The translations under genes were made by a program, and so were the position numbers. From Ignatzschineria rhizosphaerae (GTDB lineage: Bacteria > Pseudomonadota > Gammaproteobacteria > Cardiobacteriales > Wohlfahrtiimonadaceae), in NCBI RefSeq assembly GCF_022655595.1, contig NZ_CP093379.1, positions 351,001-415,000 of the forward strand: a stretch of 64,000 nucleotides of DNA, read 5' to 3'. Below are positions 37,584 to 47,670 of the stretch, piece by piece. How positions within the stretch are numbered: position 1 is the first letter of the stretch; the number at the start of each line of letters is the position of its first letter. The notes beneath the pieces were generated by a model. It was given only the letters and a program-made list of their open reading frames with translations, was not told the DNA's origin and did not search any database.

Positions 37584-38930
37584 ATGGCAATTAAAGAAGC
37601 GCTATATCCAAAATTAATGAATAATCTAAGGTTTGTCGCAGTGGAGATTCTTAACGCTGTTTTGCATGGAGAATCCTTAACAGATGCGTTGCCTCGTTTA
37701 TCGGGAAATTTAAGTGATAGTGACAAACGGTTTGTGCAACATCTCTTATTTGGCACATTAAGACAATATGATGCATTAGATGATCGGGTTTCGCAGATGC
37801 TCTCAAAGCCAATTAAAGCTGCTGAGATTGAAGTGAAATTAGCACAGATTTTAGCAGCCTATGAGTTAACAGAGATGGCAACTGCGGAATATGCCATTTT
37901 AAATAACTGGGTTAATCTTATTAAAGAGATGGGTAAGCTTTGGGCTGCGGGATTAACAAATGCGATTTTAAGAAATATTCAAAGAGGGAAATTACCCCCT
38001 GCAAAATTCCTGGCCGGTAAGAGTAATATGCCAGCATGGTTTGCAAAACGGGTTGAAACGCAGTGGGGTGAGAAAGCGTTAGAAGAGATCGGAACCTTTT
38101 ATCAGCTTCATCCTGAGATGATTTTGCGCGTTAATTTACAAAAAAATAGTCGAGAAGCGTATTTAGAGAAATTAAAAGCGGCAAGTATTCCGGCGATGGC
38201 ACACCATTTTGTAGAAACAGCGATTGTATTAGAAGAACCTGTCAGTGTGGATGTTTTACCGGGGTTTTCAAATGGGGATGTGAGTGTTCAAGATGCCTCC
38301 GCTCAGTTAGCTGCGCAGCTTTTGGATCTACAAGAAGGGATGATCGTTTTAGATGCCTGCTCCGCACCAGGTGGAAAAACAACGGCGATTTTAGAAAGAG
38401 CGCCAAAACTGCAAAAGTTAGTGGCTTTAGATAGCTCAAAAGAGCGTCTTACTAGAGTTGTGGAGAATGTTGAGCGTGTTTGTGGGCAAGTCCCTGATTT
38501 TGTCTCAATTGAAGCCATTCCTTGCGAAGTTTATGAAACTGATCAGATGTTTGATCGCATTTTATTAGATGTGCCGTGTTCAGCTACCGGCATTATGCAT
38601 CGCCATCCGGATATTAAGCGTTTGCGTTTAGCGTCGGATATTAATAACTTAAAAGGGATTCAGGCTGAAATTTTAGCACACGCATGGAAGCAGTTAAAAG
38701 TGGGCGGTAAGTTGTTGTATGCGACTTGTTCAATCTTAAAAGATGAAAATGAGCAGCAGATTCGCCATTTCTTAAAATCTGAAAAAAGTGCAAGTGAGAT
38801 CAAATTTGAGCTCCCCTTTGCAGAAGCTAGAGATGTTGGTGTGCAAATTCTTCCTCGATATTTTGAATCTGAAAAGAGTGTTGATGGCTTTTATTACGCG
38901 TTACTAGAGAAGGTTGCATTTGAATCATAG
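37584..38930 (+). CDS. rsmB: 16S rRNA (cytosine-967-C5)-methyltransferase
   Basis: Modifies C967 of 16S rRNA. The 448 aa hold an N-terminal NusB-like RNA-binding domain (about 12-140) and a C-terminal SAM methyltransferase domain (about 225-445). The SAM loop is LDACSAPGGKTTAI. The two catalytic motifs are DVPCSATGIMHRHPDIK (catalytic Cys near residue 331) and YATCSILKDENEQQ (near 381). The ATG lies immediately after the fmt stop with no spacer. The next gene starts about 25 bases on. Confidence 0.96.
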   Translation: MAIKEALYPKLMNNLRFVAVEILNAVLHGESLTDALPRLSGNLSDSDKRFVQHLLFGTLRQYDALDDRVSQMLSKPIKAAEIEVKLAQILAAYELTEMATAEYAILNNWVNLIKEMGKLWAAGLTNAILRNIQRGKLPPAKFLAGKSNMPAWFAKRVETQWGEKALEEIGTFYQLHPEMILRVNLQKNSREAYLEKLKAASIPAMAHHFVETAIVLEEPVSVDVLPGFSNGDVSVQDASAQLAAQLLDLQEGMIVLDACSAPGGKTTAILERAPKLQKLVALDSSKERLTRVVENVERVCGQVPDFVSIEAIPCEVYETDQMFDRILLDVPCSATGIMHRHPDIKRLRLASDINNLKGIQAEILAHAWKQLKVGGKLLYATCSILKDENEQQIRHFLKSEKSASEIKFELPFAEARDVGVQILPRYFESEKSVDGFYYALLEKVAFES

Positions 38931-38955
38931 GTAAAACCTTAGGTAAATCATATTG

Positions 38956-39693
38956 ATGAGATTAGATCGGTTTGTAAAAAGAGATAGACGATGGGGAAGT
39001 GGTTTATTAACCGCTTCTCAAAACTTGCTATCTTTTTTTTATAGCGATTTTATCAAAAGATCTCATCTTTTATTACTGATAATGATAAGTGGATTATTGC
39101 TACCACTACAATGGAGTGAAGCTGCGCCAAAGCAATCTTCCTTAGAAGTTCAAAGTGTTAGAAGTGATTTTTATCAAGCCGGTTCAGCGATGGCACGTAT
39201 TCGAGATACTGACCAACTATTAAATGGTACTTTGACTAAAGTGGATATGTTGCTATCGATTAAAAGCGATATTGTGATGAGTGAAGAGCAGACGCAGATG
39301 CTGTTAAATGGAATCCCCTTAACATTTGTGTATGATATTCGTATTCAAGAGAAAGGTTTTTGGAGTTTTTGGAATGGCAATAATTATGCCAAAGAGATTC
39401 GCTATCTACTCTTTTATCATGGGCTCTCTAAGCAATTTGTTGTGCGAGATATTGAGACAAAGAAACAGCATAGTTATCCTACTTTGAGTTTAGCGTTATT
39501 TTCAATTTCAACGCCTAGTAATATTGAGTTTAAGTTAATGGATGAGGATGGATTTAAGATCGGTGATTATCAGGGAGAAGCAAAGCTTTGGCTAGATATT
39601 GAAGCGCTTCCTACGCCCCTTCGGATTCCGGCATATCTATCGAAAAATTGGTGGTTAAATTCCAGCTGGTATAAATGGGAGCTGAAAATATGA
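38956..39693 (+). CDS. DUF4390 domain protein
   Basis: Exported or membrane-anchored protein of unknown function found between rsmB and ntrY in many Proteobacteria. ATG 38956 is used (an in-frame TTG lies one codon before). The N-terminal 35 residues are basic, then a hydrophobic stretch HLLLLIMISGLLLPLQW leads to SEAAPKQS, a likely signal peptide end, so a later start nearer this segment is possible. The mature part has the family pattern EEQTQMLLNGIPLTFVYDI and PLRIPAYLSKNWWLNSSWYKWEL at its end. Its last bases overlap the ntrY start. Position suggests a role linked to NtrY signalling, which is inference. Confidence 0.85.
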   Translation: MRLDRFVKRDRRWGSGLLTASQNLLSFFYSDFIKRSHLLLLIMISGLLLPLQWSEAAPKQSSLEVQSVRSDFYQAGSAMARIRDTDQLLNGTLTKVDMLLSIKSDIVMSEEQTQMLLNGIPLTFVYDIRIQEKGFWSFWNGNNYAKEIRYLLFYHGLSKQFVVRDIETKKQHSYPTLSLALFSISTPSNIEFKLMDEDGFKIGDYQGEAKLWLDIEALPTPLRIPAYLSKNWWLNSSWYKWELKI

Positions 39694-41882
39694 TGAGTCT
39701 ATTGCGTAAACATGCTTTTACGCTTTTTATTCTGCTCTCGGTACTATTAACGATTATCCTTGGAGTGATGGTCCGCTCTATTGAGTCAGCGGCGCTTTAT
39801 ACTCGTTATTACACCTGGATTATTGTGGCAGGTGCAATTTGCTATCTCTCTTTAATTTCCCTTGTGACTTACTTTTTAATCCAGCTCTTTCAGGGGGTTC
39901 GTAAAAAGCGATTAGGCGCTCGTTTAAATGCGAGAATGATGATGTTCTTCTCAGGACTCTCTGTTGTGCCGATTGTAATTTTATTCCTCTTTGCAGGATT
40001 GATGATTCAAAGAGGGATTGATAGCTGGTTTGATGAGTCTTTAGATCAAGGGTTTGATGATGCATTAACGCTAGCACAATCAGCGCTTGAAACTCGCCGC
40101 TTAGATGCTTTAGAAATCACCCAATCTATAGGGGATCGAGTTGCGCAATTAAACTCATTAGATTTAGCTTATGAGCTTGAGAATTTACGCTTTGATGCGA
40201 ACGCAATGGATCTTACGGTCTTTGATCATCGAGGACGAATCTTAGCAACAAGTTCTAGTAATACCACTGTTAATCTTCCAGAATTACCTAATGACATTGT
40301 TTTAATGAGTGTCTTTAATGATATGGATTATGTCTGGCTTGAACCTGTGGGAGATGATGAGTTACAGGTACGAGTCATCATTCGCGTTGATTCCGATGTC
40401 CCAAGAGTGGTACAAGCCATTTATGAAATTCCCCCACGCTATACAGAGTTAGGGCTCTCAACGCAGCGTTCTGTAGAGAGCTATAAACAATATAAAACCT
40501 TACAAGAATCTTTAAAGGGGCAATTAATTGCAATTTTGACATTAGTATCATTATTAGCAATTTTGCTCGCATTAGGGGGATCTTACTTTGCAACGCGGCG
40601 TTTAGTGAATCCTATTCGCCGGCTTTCAATTGCTTCTAAATCAGTTTCTGAAGGGAATTTTGATCGAGAAATTACCGTAAAATCTAATGATGAGATCGGT
40701 TTTTTAACAGAATCCTTTAATGAGATGATTATGAAGCTTCGTCAATCAAATGAAGCGGAAAAGGCCTCCCAAAGACTTTTAGTGGCGCAGCGCTCTTATC
40801 TTGAAGCGGTATTAGCAAATCTCTCATCTGGTGTTTTAGTATTTGATAATCACGGCAGAATTAGAACCTTTAATGAAGCGGCGCTCTCGATCTTAGGCAC
40901 TGATCGTGCGCTTTTACAGCGCTTAAAATTAGGAGAGCCTGAAACGATCGATGAAACATTAGGATTTTTCTTTTCCCCACTTGCAGATTATCTTTTGAAA
41001 AAATCCTTAGGAGAAGAGACCGATCGTTTAGAAGTGATGCGCGTTGAAAAAGGTATTACCCAGATTTTATCGGTGCGTACATCTGAGCCTCTTGAGAATC
41101 GCAGTTTGCCAAGTGGTTATGCGATCGTCTTTGATGATATTACGCAATTGATTAACTCAGAGCGGGAAGCTGCTTGGGGGGAAGTTGCAAGGCGTCTTGC
41201 CCATGAGATTAAAAACCCCTTAACGCCGATTCAGTTATCCGCTGAGCGCATGGCCTTTAAGCTAAAAGAAAAGCTCGAGATAGAAGATCAATTTTTATTA
41301 GAAAAATCAACGCAGACGATTATCACCCAAGTAAATGCGATGAAGAAGATGGTGAATGCTTTCAGCCAATATGCAAGAGCGCCAAAGATTAACCTTAAGA
41401 AAATTGATATTACAATTTTAGCAGAAGAGGTTACCTTCCTTTATAGCGATTATGTTCGCGGTGTTGAGGTGATATTATTAAGGCCTAAAAAATCTATCTA
41501 TGTGAATGGGGATGAGATTCGGCTACGTCAGCTTTTTCATAATCTCATTAAAAATGCGATTGAAGCATGCCAAGAAGATAAAGAGAATTTAGATGGAAAA
41601 GTGGTAGTAGATCTGCAATTGCAAGATGAAGCGACCTTAATTTTAAGAGTAAATGATAATGGAAGCGGTATTGATGAATCCCTTATCAATCGAATGTTTG
41701 AGCCTTATGTTTCTACTAAATCAAAAGGAACGGGCTTAGGTTTATCTGTAGTGAAAAAAATTGTTGAAGAACATAATGGTAGAATTGCGATCTATTCTGG
41801 CAAAGATAGAGTTGGAACGCAGGTTGAAGTGATACTACCTATTTATCAGGAAATAGAAGAAGGAAAAGATGATGTCGAATAA
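39690..41882 (+). CDS. ntrY: NtrY-like sensor histidine kinase
   Basis: Inner-membrane sensor kinase linked in relatives to nitrogen or redox sensing. The frame begins at 39675, but ATG 39690 follows GGGAGC at good spacing and overlaps the previous stop. Order of domains in 730 aa: three to four TM segments with a periplasmic loop (to about 300), HAMP ([20 protein letters not shown], about 305-360), PAS (about 370-480), H-box [20 protein letters not shown], and the ATPase domain with [20 protein letters not shown] and [11 protein letters not shown]. The usual response regulator gene ntrX does not follow. argH does, with a 14-base overlap. Its partner must be encoded elsewhere or missing. Confidence 0.92.
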   Translation: MMSLLRKHAFTLFILLSVLLTIILGVMVRSIESAALYTRYYTWIIVAGAICYLSLISLVTYFLIQLFQGVRKKRLGARLNARMMMFFSGLSVVPIVILFLFAGLMIQRGIDSWFDESLDQGFDDALTLAQSALETRRLDALEITQSIGDRVAQLNSLDLAYELENLRFDANAMDLTVFDHRGRILATSSSNTTVNLPELPNDIVLMSVFNDMDYVWLEPVGDDELQVRVIIRVDSDVPRVVQAIYEIPPRYTELGLSTQRSVESYKQYKTLQESLKGQLIAILTLVSLLAILLALGGSYFATRRLVNPIRRLSIASKSVSEGNFDREITVKSNDEIGFLTESFNEMIMKLRQSNEAEKASQRLLVAQRSYLEAVLANLSSGVLVFDNHGRIRTFNEAALSILGTDRALLQRLKLGEPETIDETLGFFFSPLADYLLKKSLGEETDRLEVMRVEKGITQILSVRTSEPLENRSLPSGYAIVFDDITQLINSEREAAWGEVARRLAHEIKNPLTPIQLSAERMAFKLKEKLEIEDQFLLEKSTQTIITQVNAMKKMVNAFSQYARAPKINLKKIDITILAEEVTFLYSDYVRGVEVILLRPKKSIYVNGDEIRLRQLFHNLIKNAIEACQEDKENLDGKVVVDLQLQDEATLILRVNDNGSGIDESLINRMFEPYVSTKSKGTGLGLSVVKKIVEEHNGRIAIYSGKDRVGTQVEVILPIYQEIEEGKDDVE

Positions 41883-43254
41883 AGTCAATAAACAGTGGGG
41901 CGGACGTTTCTCAGAGAGTACAGATGCATTTGTGCAAGCCTTTACAGGATCTGTGAACTTTGATCAACGTATGTACGCTGAAGATATCGCTGGCTCGCTT
42001 GCGCACGCAGAGATGCTCTCTACGCAAGGGATTTTGACAGAAGAAGACTTTAAATTGATTAAAGAGGGTTTAGCAGCAGTAAAAAAAGAGATTGAAGCTG
42101 GTGAATTCCCATGGTCAATTGAGCTTGAAGATGTGCATATGAATATCGAGTCAAGCTTAACTGAAAAAATTGGTATTGCTGGAAAACGCTTACATACAGG
42201 CCGTTCACGTAATGATCAGGTGGCAACAGATATCCGTCTTTGGCTTCGTAATCAACTAGATTTGATTGATGCGGAATTAAAGCGCCTTCAAGAAGGAATT
42301 TTAGAAGTCGCAGAAAAAGAGCATGATACGATTATGCCAGGATTTACGCATCTTCAAGTTGCGCAGCCAATTACTTTTGGTCATCATTTAATGGCATGGT
42401 TTGAGATGATTAAACGTGATAGATCACGTTTTCAAGATTGTCGTAAACGCCTTAATATTTCACCATTAGGGGCAGCTGCACTTGCCGGAACTACTTATCC
42501 GATTGATCGTCATCTCTCAGCAAAACTTTTAGGCTTTGATGCGCCATCTGAAAACTCGTTAGATTCTGTTTCAGATCGTGATTTTGCTATTGAATTTGCC
42601 GCAGATGCCTCGATTTTATCCATGCATCTTTCACGTTTTTCAGAAGAGTTAGTGCTTTGGGCAACGCCGGCATTTGATTTTATTAATTTGCCAGATCGTT
42701 TCTGTACCGGTTCTTCCATCATGCCGCAGAAGAAAAATCCGGATGTACCAGAGTTAGTCCGTGGGAAAACTGGCCGTGTTTATGGTCATCTCTTCTCTCT
42801 TTTAACATTAATGAAGAGCCAGCCGCTTGCTTATAATAAAGATAACCAAGAAGATAAAGAACCGCTATTTGATATTGTCGATACAGTATTAGGTTGCGTG
42901 CGTGCATTTGCCGATATGATTCCTGCGATCTCTAGTAAAAAAGCACAAATGTATGAGCGCACAAAGTTAGGTTTCTCAACAGCAACAGACCTAGCAGACT
43001 ACTTAGTGCGTAAAGGCATGCCTTTTAGAAATGCGCATGAAGTTGTGGGTAATGCGGTTCGTTTAGGCGTTGAAACAGAGCGTGATTTAGCGGACATGGA
43101 ACTTTCAGAATTACAGCAGTTCTCAGATCTAATTGGGGCTGATGTGTTTGAATACTTAACCCTAGAAGGATCGGTTGCTGCACGTAATCATCATGGTGGT
43201 ACAGCGCCAGCGCAAGTGCTAGCAGCAATATCTCGTGCGAAAGCGATTATCTAA
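41869..43254 (+). CDS. argH: Argininosuccinate lyase
   Basis: Last step of arginine synthesis: splits argininosuccinate to arginine and fumarate. 461 aa, standard length. The family signature [15 protein letters not shown] with the catalytic Ser is present, along with [19 protein letters not shown] and [18 protein letters not shown]. The C-terminal RNHHGGTAP is typical. The ATG lies inside the last codons of ntrY and may be translationally coupled. An ATG three bases further is equally possible. No other arg gene is near. A hairpin terminator follows at 43331. Confidence 0.96.
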   Translation: MMSNKVNKQWGGRFSESTDAFVQAFTGSVNFDQRMYAEDIAGSLAHAEMLSTQGILTEEDFKLIKEGLAAVKKEIEAGEFPWSIELEDVHMNIESSLTEKIGIAGKRLHTGRSRNDQVATDIRLWLRNQLDLIDAELKRLQEGILEVAEKEHDTIMPGFTHLQVAQPITFGHHLMAWFEMIKRDRSRFQDCRKRLNISPLGAAALAGTTYPIDRHLSAKLLGFDAPSENSLDSVSDRDFAIEFAADASILSMHLSRFSEELVLWATPAFDFINLPDRFCTGSSIMPQKKNPDVPELVRGKTGRVYGHLFSLLTLMKSQPLAYNKDNQEDKEPLFDIVDTVLGCVRAFADMIPAISSKKAQMYERTKLGFSTATDLADYLVRKGMPFRNAHEVVGNAVRLGVETERDLADMELSELQQFSDLIGADVFEYLTLEGSVAARNHHGGTAPAQVLAAISRAKAII

Positions 43255-43330
43255 GTAGGATATTCAATATATAATTGTTCATTGATCATTAACGGCGTTA
43301 ATGGTAAAAATGAAAGGTTAATAGTCACCA

Positions 43331-43355
43331 TAAGGGATAGAGAATCTATCCCTTA
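43331..43355 (+). terminator. argH terminator
   Basis: Perfect 10-bp stem TAAGGGATAG / CTATCCCTTA with a 5-base loop, about 77 bases after the argH stop. The following sequence ATCAATTTTAG is only moderately T-rich. Confidence 0.6.
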
Positions 43356-43495
43356 ATCAATTTTAGAGAATTTAATCCCCTATGCTAATGAAAAGATAGG
43401 TGAGAACCGAGAGGCTAAGGTTTTTCGGCGCTAACTGTTCGATTCTTTGGGAAATCAATTATTGCGGCAACTAGCTGAGAAGAGGCACTTTACTG

Positions 43496-44671
43496 ATGAG
43501 TTTTTTGAAAAATATTAGAGCATGGCAACGTCATTTCGTGCTGATGCTTCTCATTTTGATTGTTGCAGGATGCGCTAGCGCTCCTAGACCTACTTCTCGG
43601 GTGGAATTTCCTGAGCCAAAGGCAATGGCACCGATGATTAATTTTTGGACGCATGTCTATTCTCGGTGGGATACGGATGTCGTTGCATTCCATGATAACC
43701 GTTATTTAGAGGTGGTTTATGAACTCTCTCCTATTCGTCAAGGCGATCGTATGACATGGGATACCATTTCTGAACTGATTCAAGATGACCTTTTGGTGAT
43801 TGAAGAGGCGATGTTAAACCCTAGACCTTTAACAAGTAATCAAGAACGTATTAAAAAGATGCTGCTTAAAGCAGGGGGGCCTGAGGCTTTAATTGGAGCT
43901 TCGGAAAGGTTACGGGGACAAAGAGGTCTTAAATCAGAGTTTCGCCGTGGTTTAGAGCGAAGTCAGGCATATATTCCTTATTTTAAAAAGGTCTTTAGAC
44001 AAGCAGGATTACCAGAGGAAATTGCTTATTTACCCCATGTAGAATCCTCTTTTAATAAAGGGGCACGCTCTAAAGTGGGTGCTTCTGGAATGTGGCAATT
44101 TATGCCATCTACCGCAAGAAGCTTTATGCCAATGAGGGCAAATGTCTTAGATTCTCGCTTTGATCCTCGCCACTCAGCGCAAGGGGCGGCAAAATTAATG
44201 GCATATAACCATAATATTGTGAATTATTGGCCTTTAACGATTACGGCTTATAACTCAGGGGTAGGTCACGGTATTCGTGCTAAAGAGCGTTATGGTAATG
44301 ATATGGGGAAAATAGTTTTTAACTATAGTGAAGGCGCATTTCAGTTTGCTTCTCGTAACTTTTATGCAGAATTTTTAGCAGCGATGAAGATTGCGAAAGA
44401 GCCAGATAAATATTTCCCAGGATTTCGTTATACATTCATGGCGAGTAATATTGAAGGTATTCAGTTAGTAACGCCTATGAAGCTCAATGATCTTTCTAAA
44501 GAGGTGGGGGTACCATCATCGTTACTGATTGAGTTAAATCCAGCATGGCTTCGTAATATAGAGACTAATCGTGCAGAGATTCCGAGTAATTATGATATTT
44601 GGTTACCTAAAGGGACGATGAAGCGACTTGATTATCATGGGTTTTACAGACCAAGTCGTATCCAACCTTGA
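43496..44671 (+). CDS. MltD-like membrane-bound lytic murein transglycosylase
   Basis: Outer-membrane lipoprotein that cleaves peptidoglycan glycan strands to 1,6-anhydro ends. The signal peptide ends in the lipobox VAGC (Cys 26 or nearby). The SLT catalytic domain (about 165-290) carries HVESSFNKGARSKVGASGMWQFMPSTAR with the catalytic Glu near residue 182, followed by ITAYNSGVGHGI. The C-terminal segment (about 325-385, VTPMKLNDLSKEVGVPSSLL) is a single degenerate LysM-like repeat. Full-size MltD has two or more LysM repeats, so this is a short form (391 aa). It stands alone between argH and tal. A 36-codon open stretch just after the stop has no start codon and is not called. Confidence 0.88.
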   Translation: MSFLKNIRAWQRHFVLMLLILIVAGCASAPRPTSRVEFPEPKAMAPMINFWTHVYSRWDTDVVAFHDNRYLEVVYELSPIRQGDRMTWDTISELIQDDLLVIEEAMLNPRPLTSNQERIKKMLLKAGGPEALIGASERLRGQRGLKSEFRRGLERSQAYIPYFKKVFRQAGLPEEIAYLPHVESSFNKGARSKVGASGMWQFMPSTARSFMPMRANVLDSRFDPRHSAQGAAKLMAYNHNIVNYWPLTITAYNSGVGHGIRAKERYGNDMGKIVFNYSEGAFQFASRNFYAEFLAAMKIAKEPDKYFPGFRYTFMASNIEGIQLVTPMKLNDLSKEVGVPSSLLIELNPAWLRNIETNRAEIPSNYDIWLPKGTMKRLDYHGFYRPSRIQP

Positions 44672-44827
44672 TCTTAGAAAGGTGTATGGATCAAATATGA
44701 AAAAAACCTTGATAAGATTGTTTTCAAGGGTCACAATGCTCGCCGTAAAGAACTTTTAGCATCGTTGTATGCAGATGGGATAGCGTTTTGAAAACGTTAT
44801 CTTTCTATGGAAATTGAAGGATAAGTT

Positions 44828-45913
44828 ATGGGAAATATTCGTAAAGCACAAGCGCTTGGTCAGAGTATCTGGTTTGATAATATTGAGCGCAATATGCTTG
44901 GTAATGAAGGCAAGCTCGCGCAAATGATCGTTAAAGAGGGGCTTTTAGGGATTACTTCTAATCCTGCCATCTTTGAAAAAGCAATAGCGGGCGGTGTTGA
45001 ATATCTTTCTGTAATGAAAGATGAAGCTAATCAAGAGTTAAGTGCAAGAGAGCTTTTCTTTAAATTAGCAATCGATGATATCCAAACAGCTTGTGATCTT
45101 TTTGCAGATACGTATGAAGCGACAGATTACCGTGATGGATATGTGAGTTTAGAAGTCTCACCGGATCTAGCACATGATGCTAATGGGACGATCATCGAAG
45201 CAAAAGCGCTTTGGGAAGAGGTTGATCGCCCTAATTTAATGATTAAAGTGCCGGCGACTAAAGCTGGGATCATCGCTATTGAAGCCTTGATTGCAGAAGG
45301 TATTAATGTCAATGTAACGTTGATTTTTTCAGTATCTCGTTATGAGAAGGTTTTAGATGCCTTTTTAAAAGGATTAGAAGCCAGAGTAAAACAAGGTCTT
45401 CCTATCTCTAAAATTGCATCTGTTGCAAGCTTCTTTATCTCCAGAATTGATAGCGTCATTGATGCAAAAGTCAGTGATATTGCCCCTGAGTTAAAAGGAC
45501 ATATTGCTATAGATAATGCCAAAATGGCTTATGAGCATTATCAATTTGTCATGACAAGAGATCGTGCAAAAGCCCTTTTAAAAGAAGGGATGCAGCCTCA
45601 ACGGTTGCTCTGGGCATCAACGGGTGTGAAAGATCCTAGTTATTCAGAGACTCTTTATGTATATCAATTGATGGGGGCTGATACAGTCAATACGATTCCG
45701 CCTAAGACTTATTATGCTTTCTTAGAAGATAAGACAGTACCAACACCAGAAATCCTGACAGAGATTGAAGCATCTAAAACCCGATTAAAAACCTTAAAAG
45801 AGTTGGGTATTGATTTAAATGCGGTTTGTGAAGATTTAGAAACTGCTGGAGTGGAGCAGTTTGTGATGGCTTTTGATTCTTTATTATCAACAATTGAGAA
45901 AGCAAGACATTAA
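44828..45913 (+). CDS. tal: Transaldolase
   Basis: Schiff-base aldolase of the pentose phosphate pathway that moves a dihydroxyacetone unit between sugars. 361 aa, longer than E. coli TalB (317). The opening SIWFDNIERNMLGNEGKL and GITSNPAIFEKAI place it in the longer bacterial subfamily (the mycobacterial/cyanobacterial type). The Schiff-base Lys is in LMIKVPATKAG. VNVTLIFSVSRYE and RLLWASTGVKDPSYS are also conserved. It is a single gene with its own terminator at 45951. Transketolase is encoded separately at 22882. Confidence 0.94.
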   Translation: MGNIRKAQALGQSIWFDNIERNMLGNEGKLAQMIVKEGLLGITSNPAIFEKAIAGGVEYLSVMKDEANQELSARELFFKLAIDDIQTACDLFADTYEATDYRDGYVSLEVSPDLAHDANGTIIEAKALWEEVDRPNLMIKVPATKAGIIAIEALIAEGINVNVTLIFSVSRYEKVLDAFLKGLEARVKQGLPISKIASVASFFISRIDSVIDAKVSDIAPELKGHIAIDNAKMAYEHYQFVMTRDRAKALLKEGMQPQRLLWASTGVKDPSYSETLYVYQLMGADTVNTIPPKTYYAFLEDKTVPTPEILTEIEASKTRLKTLKELGIDLNAVCEDLETAGVEQFVMAFDSLLSTIEKARH

Positions 45914-45950
45914 TCGATCAGTTGTTATTGAATAATTAAGATATTTGAAG

Positions 45951-45977
45951 AATCCTCTCTTTTGAGAGGATTTTTTA
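45951..45977 (+). terminator. tal terminator
   Basis: Perfect 9-bp stem AATCCTCTC / GAGAGGATT with a TTTT loop and a T run, about 38 bases after the tal stop. Confidence 0.9.
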
Positions 45978-46030
45978 TATGTTCAAAGAAGATCATCACC
46001 GTTTGAGGCAGTTCGTCAGATTATGGCAAA

Positions 46031-46182
46031 TTTAGTTTAAGAAGCACTATTTTAAAAGTGAAACAGTACAGGGTATGAAGCAAACTTGCTTGCATGATGC
46101 CGGATAGAACGATCCTTGTGCTTCCCCTAGCCGATGTGCCGGCAATCTTATCAAGTCATTTTTAAACTGAGACTTTACTATA
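46031..46182 (+). repeat. Intergenic repeat family, copy 3
   Basis: Starts TTTAGTTTAAGAAGCACTAT, has GCTTGCATGATGCCGGATAG then AACGA, then GATGTGCCGGCAATCTTATC, and ends TTTTTAAACTGAGACTTTA. Both internal cores are well kept. It lies between tal and tyrA, in tandem orientation with copy 4. Confidence 0.8.
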
Positions 46183-46214
46183 AAAGTGAAATTGCATAAT
46201 GAGTGTATCAAATC

Positions 46215-46241
46215 AGCCTTTCTATATCGGATAGAAAGGCT
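46215..46241. terminator. Hairpin between repeat copies 3 and 4
   Basis: Perfect 11-bp stem AGCCTTTCTAT / ATAGAAAGGCT with a 5-base loop. There is no T run, so it may be a processing or structural hairpin instead of a terminator. It is not part of the repeat consensus. Confidence 0.5.
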
Positions 46242-46292
46242 CTTATGCCATCATATAGCTATTACGCATTAAATTCCGATACGAGCTGAAAA

Positions 46293-46440
46293 AGGCTTAA
46301 AACTGCTGGCACGTAATTTTAAAGAAACATGCAAGCATTCGACCCAGCTGCTCATCACCCTATATTTGGAAGTCACTATAACTAATGCGCCGGCAATCTG
46401 GTTTAGTAGCTTTTAAACCGAATTTTTGATAAAGATTATT
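46293..46440 (+). repeat. Intergenic repeat family, copy 4 (degenerate left half)
   Basis: The right half is well kept: ACTAATGCGCCGGCAATCTG, then GTTTAGTAGCTTTTAAACCG. The left half (AAAGGCTTAAAACTGCTGGC) is decayed and the first core GATGCCGGATAG is only faintly visible as GCATTCGACCCAG. Confidence 0.65.
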
Positions 46441-46658
46441 GGGTCAGTAGCTATCCGTTTTTGCTTATAAAATGACTCGTTTGATGATGGTGGTGTAAAA
46501 AGCATGAATATTACAAAGGATGCTTAGTAATATTGGACGTTTTATAGTATGTTAGGCGATGGTTATTATTAATGAAAATAAGTTAATGAAAAAAGGCTGA
46601 TCGCTCAATAACCATTTAGTATGAATGATAAAATAGGATCGAATTAAAGTAGGAAAAG

Positions 46659-47549
46659 ATGAAGATAGAACTCTCTCAACCATTTTTTAAAGAGCGCATT
46701 GCAATTATGGGAATTGGGCTTATTGGTGGCTCACTTGCTCGTGCATTAAAACGTAATAATTCTGTCGGAAAGATCATTGCTTATGATCAAAGCGAAGAAG
46801 CATTACAAAAAGCTTATGAATTAGGGGTTGCTGATGAGATCTATACAGATCCTATTAAAGCGGCAGAAAATGCTGATATTATTATTCTTGCAACGCCGAT
46901 TACGGCGATGGGAAAAATAGTCAAAGAGATTATCCCTTATCTCAAGGAAGATGCAGTCATGAGCGATGTCGGCTCTACGAAAGGCTCTGTATTAGAGAGC
47001 ATTAAAGCAGAAGTTGGTTATCTACCAGAGCGTTTTGTGCCTGCGCATCCGATTGCAGGAACTGAAAAGCATGGTGTTGAAAACTCATTTGACTCTCTAT
47101 TTGATAATCGAAGAACATTGGTAATCCCTCATCTAGAAAATAGCCATGATGCTGTGAGAACGATTCATGAGATGTGGAAAGCTACGGGTTCAGAAACAGA
47201 AGAGATGGGCGTAAAACACCATGACCAAGTATTAGCTGCAACCTCCCATATTCCGCATCTTTTAGCGTATGCCACAGTAGATACTTTGGCAAACCTTGAT
47301 GATCGTGCGGAGATCTTTCGTTTTGCCGCTGGAGGATTTAGGGACTTTACCCGTATTTCAGCCTCAGATCCTGAGTTATGGACAGATATCTGCTTACAAA
47401 ATCGTGAGTCGATTTTAGAAGTTTTAGTGGCTTATCAAAAGAAAATCGACCTTTTAAAACACGCTTTAGAAGATCAAGAGCGTGAAACGCTCAGTAAGGT
47501 TTTTGCAAGAGCTAAGCATGCGCGTGATAATTTTTATAAAGAACCTTAA
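46659..47549 (+). CDS. tyrA: Prephenate dehydrogenase (TyrA type, no mutase domain)
   Basis: Oxidises and decarboxylates prephenate (or arogenate) for tyrosine synthesis. The 296 aa start with a Rossmann fold, IAIMGIGLIGGSLARALKR near residues 14-32, followed by DVGSTKGSVLES, FVPAHPIAGTEKHG with the catalytic His, and HHDQVLAATSHIPHLLAY. There is no chorismate mutase domain fused (as in E. coli TyrA) and no ACT domain, so tyrosine feedback may differ. The start is ATG 46659 behind GTAGGAAAAG. It lies alone after the long repeat-bearing gap. Confidence 0.93.
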   Translation: MKIELSQPFFKERIAIMGIGLIGGSLARALKRNNSVGKIIAYDQSEEALQKAYELGVADEIYTDPIKAAENADIIILATPITAMGKIVKEIIPYLKEDAVMSDVGSTKGSVLESIKAEVGYLPERFVPAHPIAGTEKHGVENSFDSLFDNRRTLVIPHLENSHDAVRTIHEMWKATGSETEEMGVKHHDQVLAATSHIPHLLAYATVDTLANLDDRAEIFRFAAGGFRDFTRISASDPELWTDICLQNRESILEVLVAYQKKIDLLKHALEDQERETLSKVFARAKHARDNFYKEP

Positions 47550-47670
47550 TACACTTCTTTTTAGAAAATGAGTCATAGCTTTAAAAAAGAGTGAAAGTAT
47601 GATGACAAAAATATATCGGTAATGATTTTATCGATATATTTTGATGAATAGCTTCAAGGAAGGAGGGCAG

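Larger units (their letters stand above)
45914..46658. other. Long intergenic region, two repeat copies and hairpins
   Basis: 745 bases, the largest gene-free stretch in the window. In order: the tal terminator (45951), repeat copy 3 (46031), a strong hairpin (46215), repeat copy 4 (46293), an 8-bp inverted repeat AATATTAC / GTAATATT (46507-46534), and then the tyrA 5' region. No open frame of coding character was found. Confidence 0.7.

Noticed and set aside
44677-44790. 36-codon open stretch and a 20-codon ORF after the transglycosylase gene
   Set aside because: The longer one has no start codon, the shorter one no family pattern. A relic of extra LysM repeats was considered but no LysM pattern is visible.
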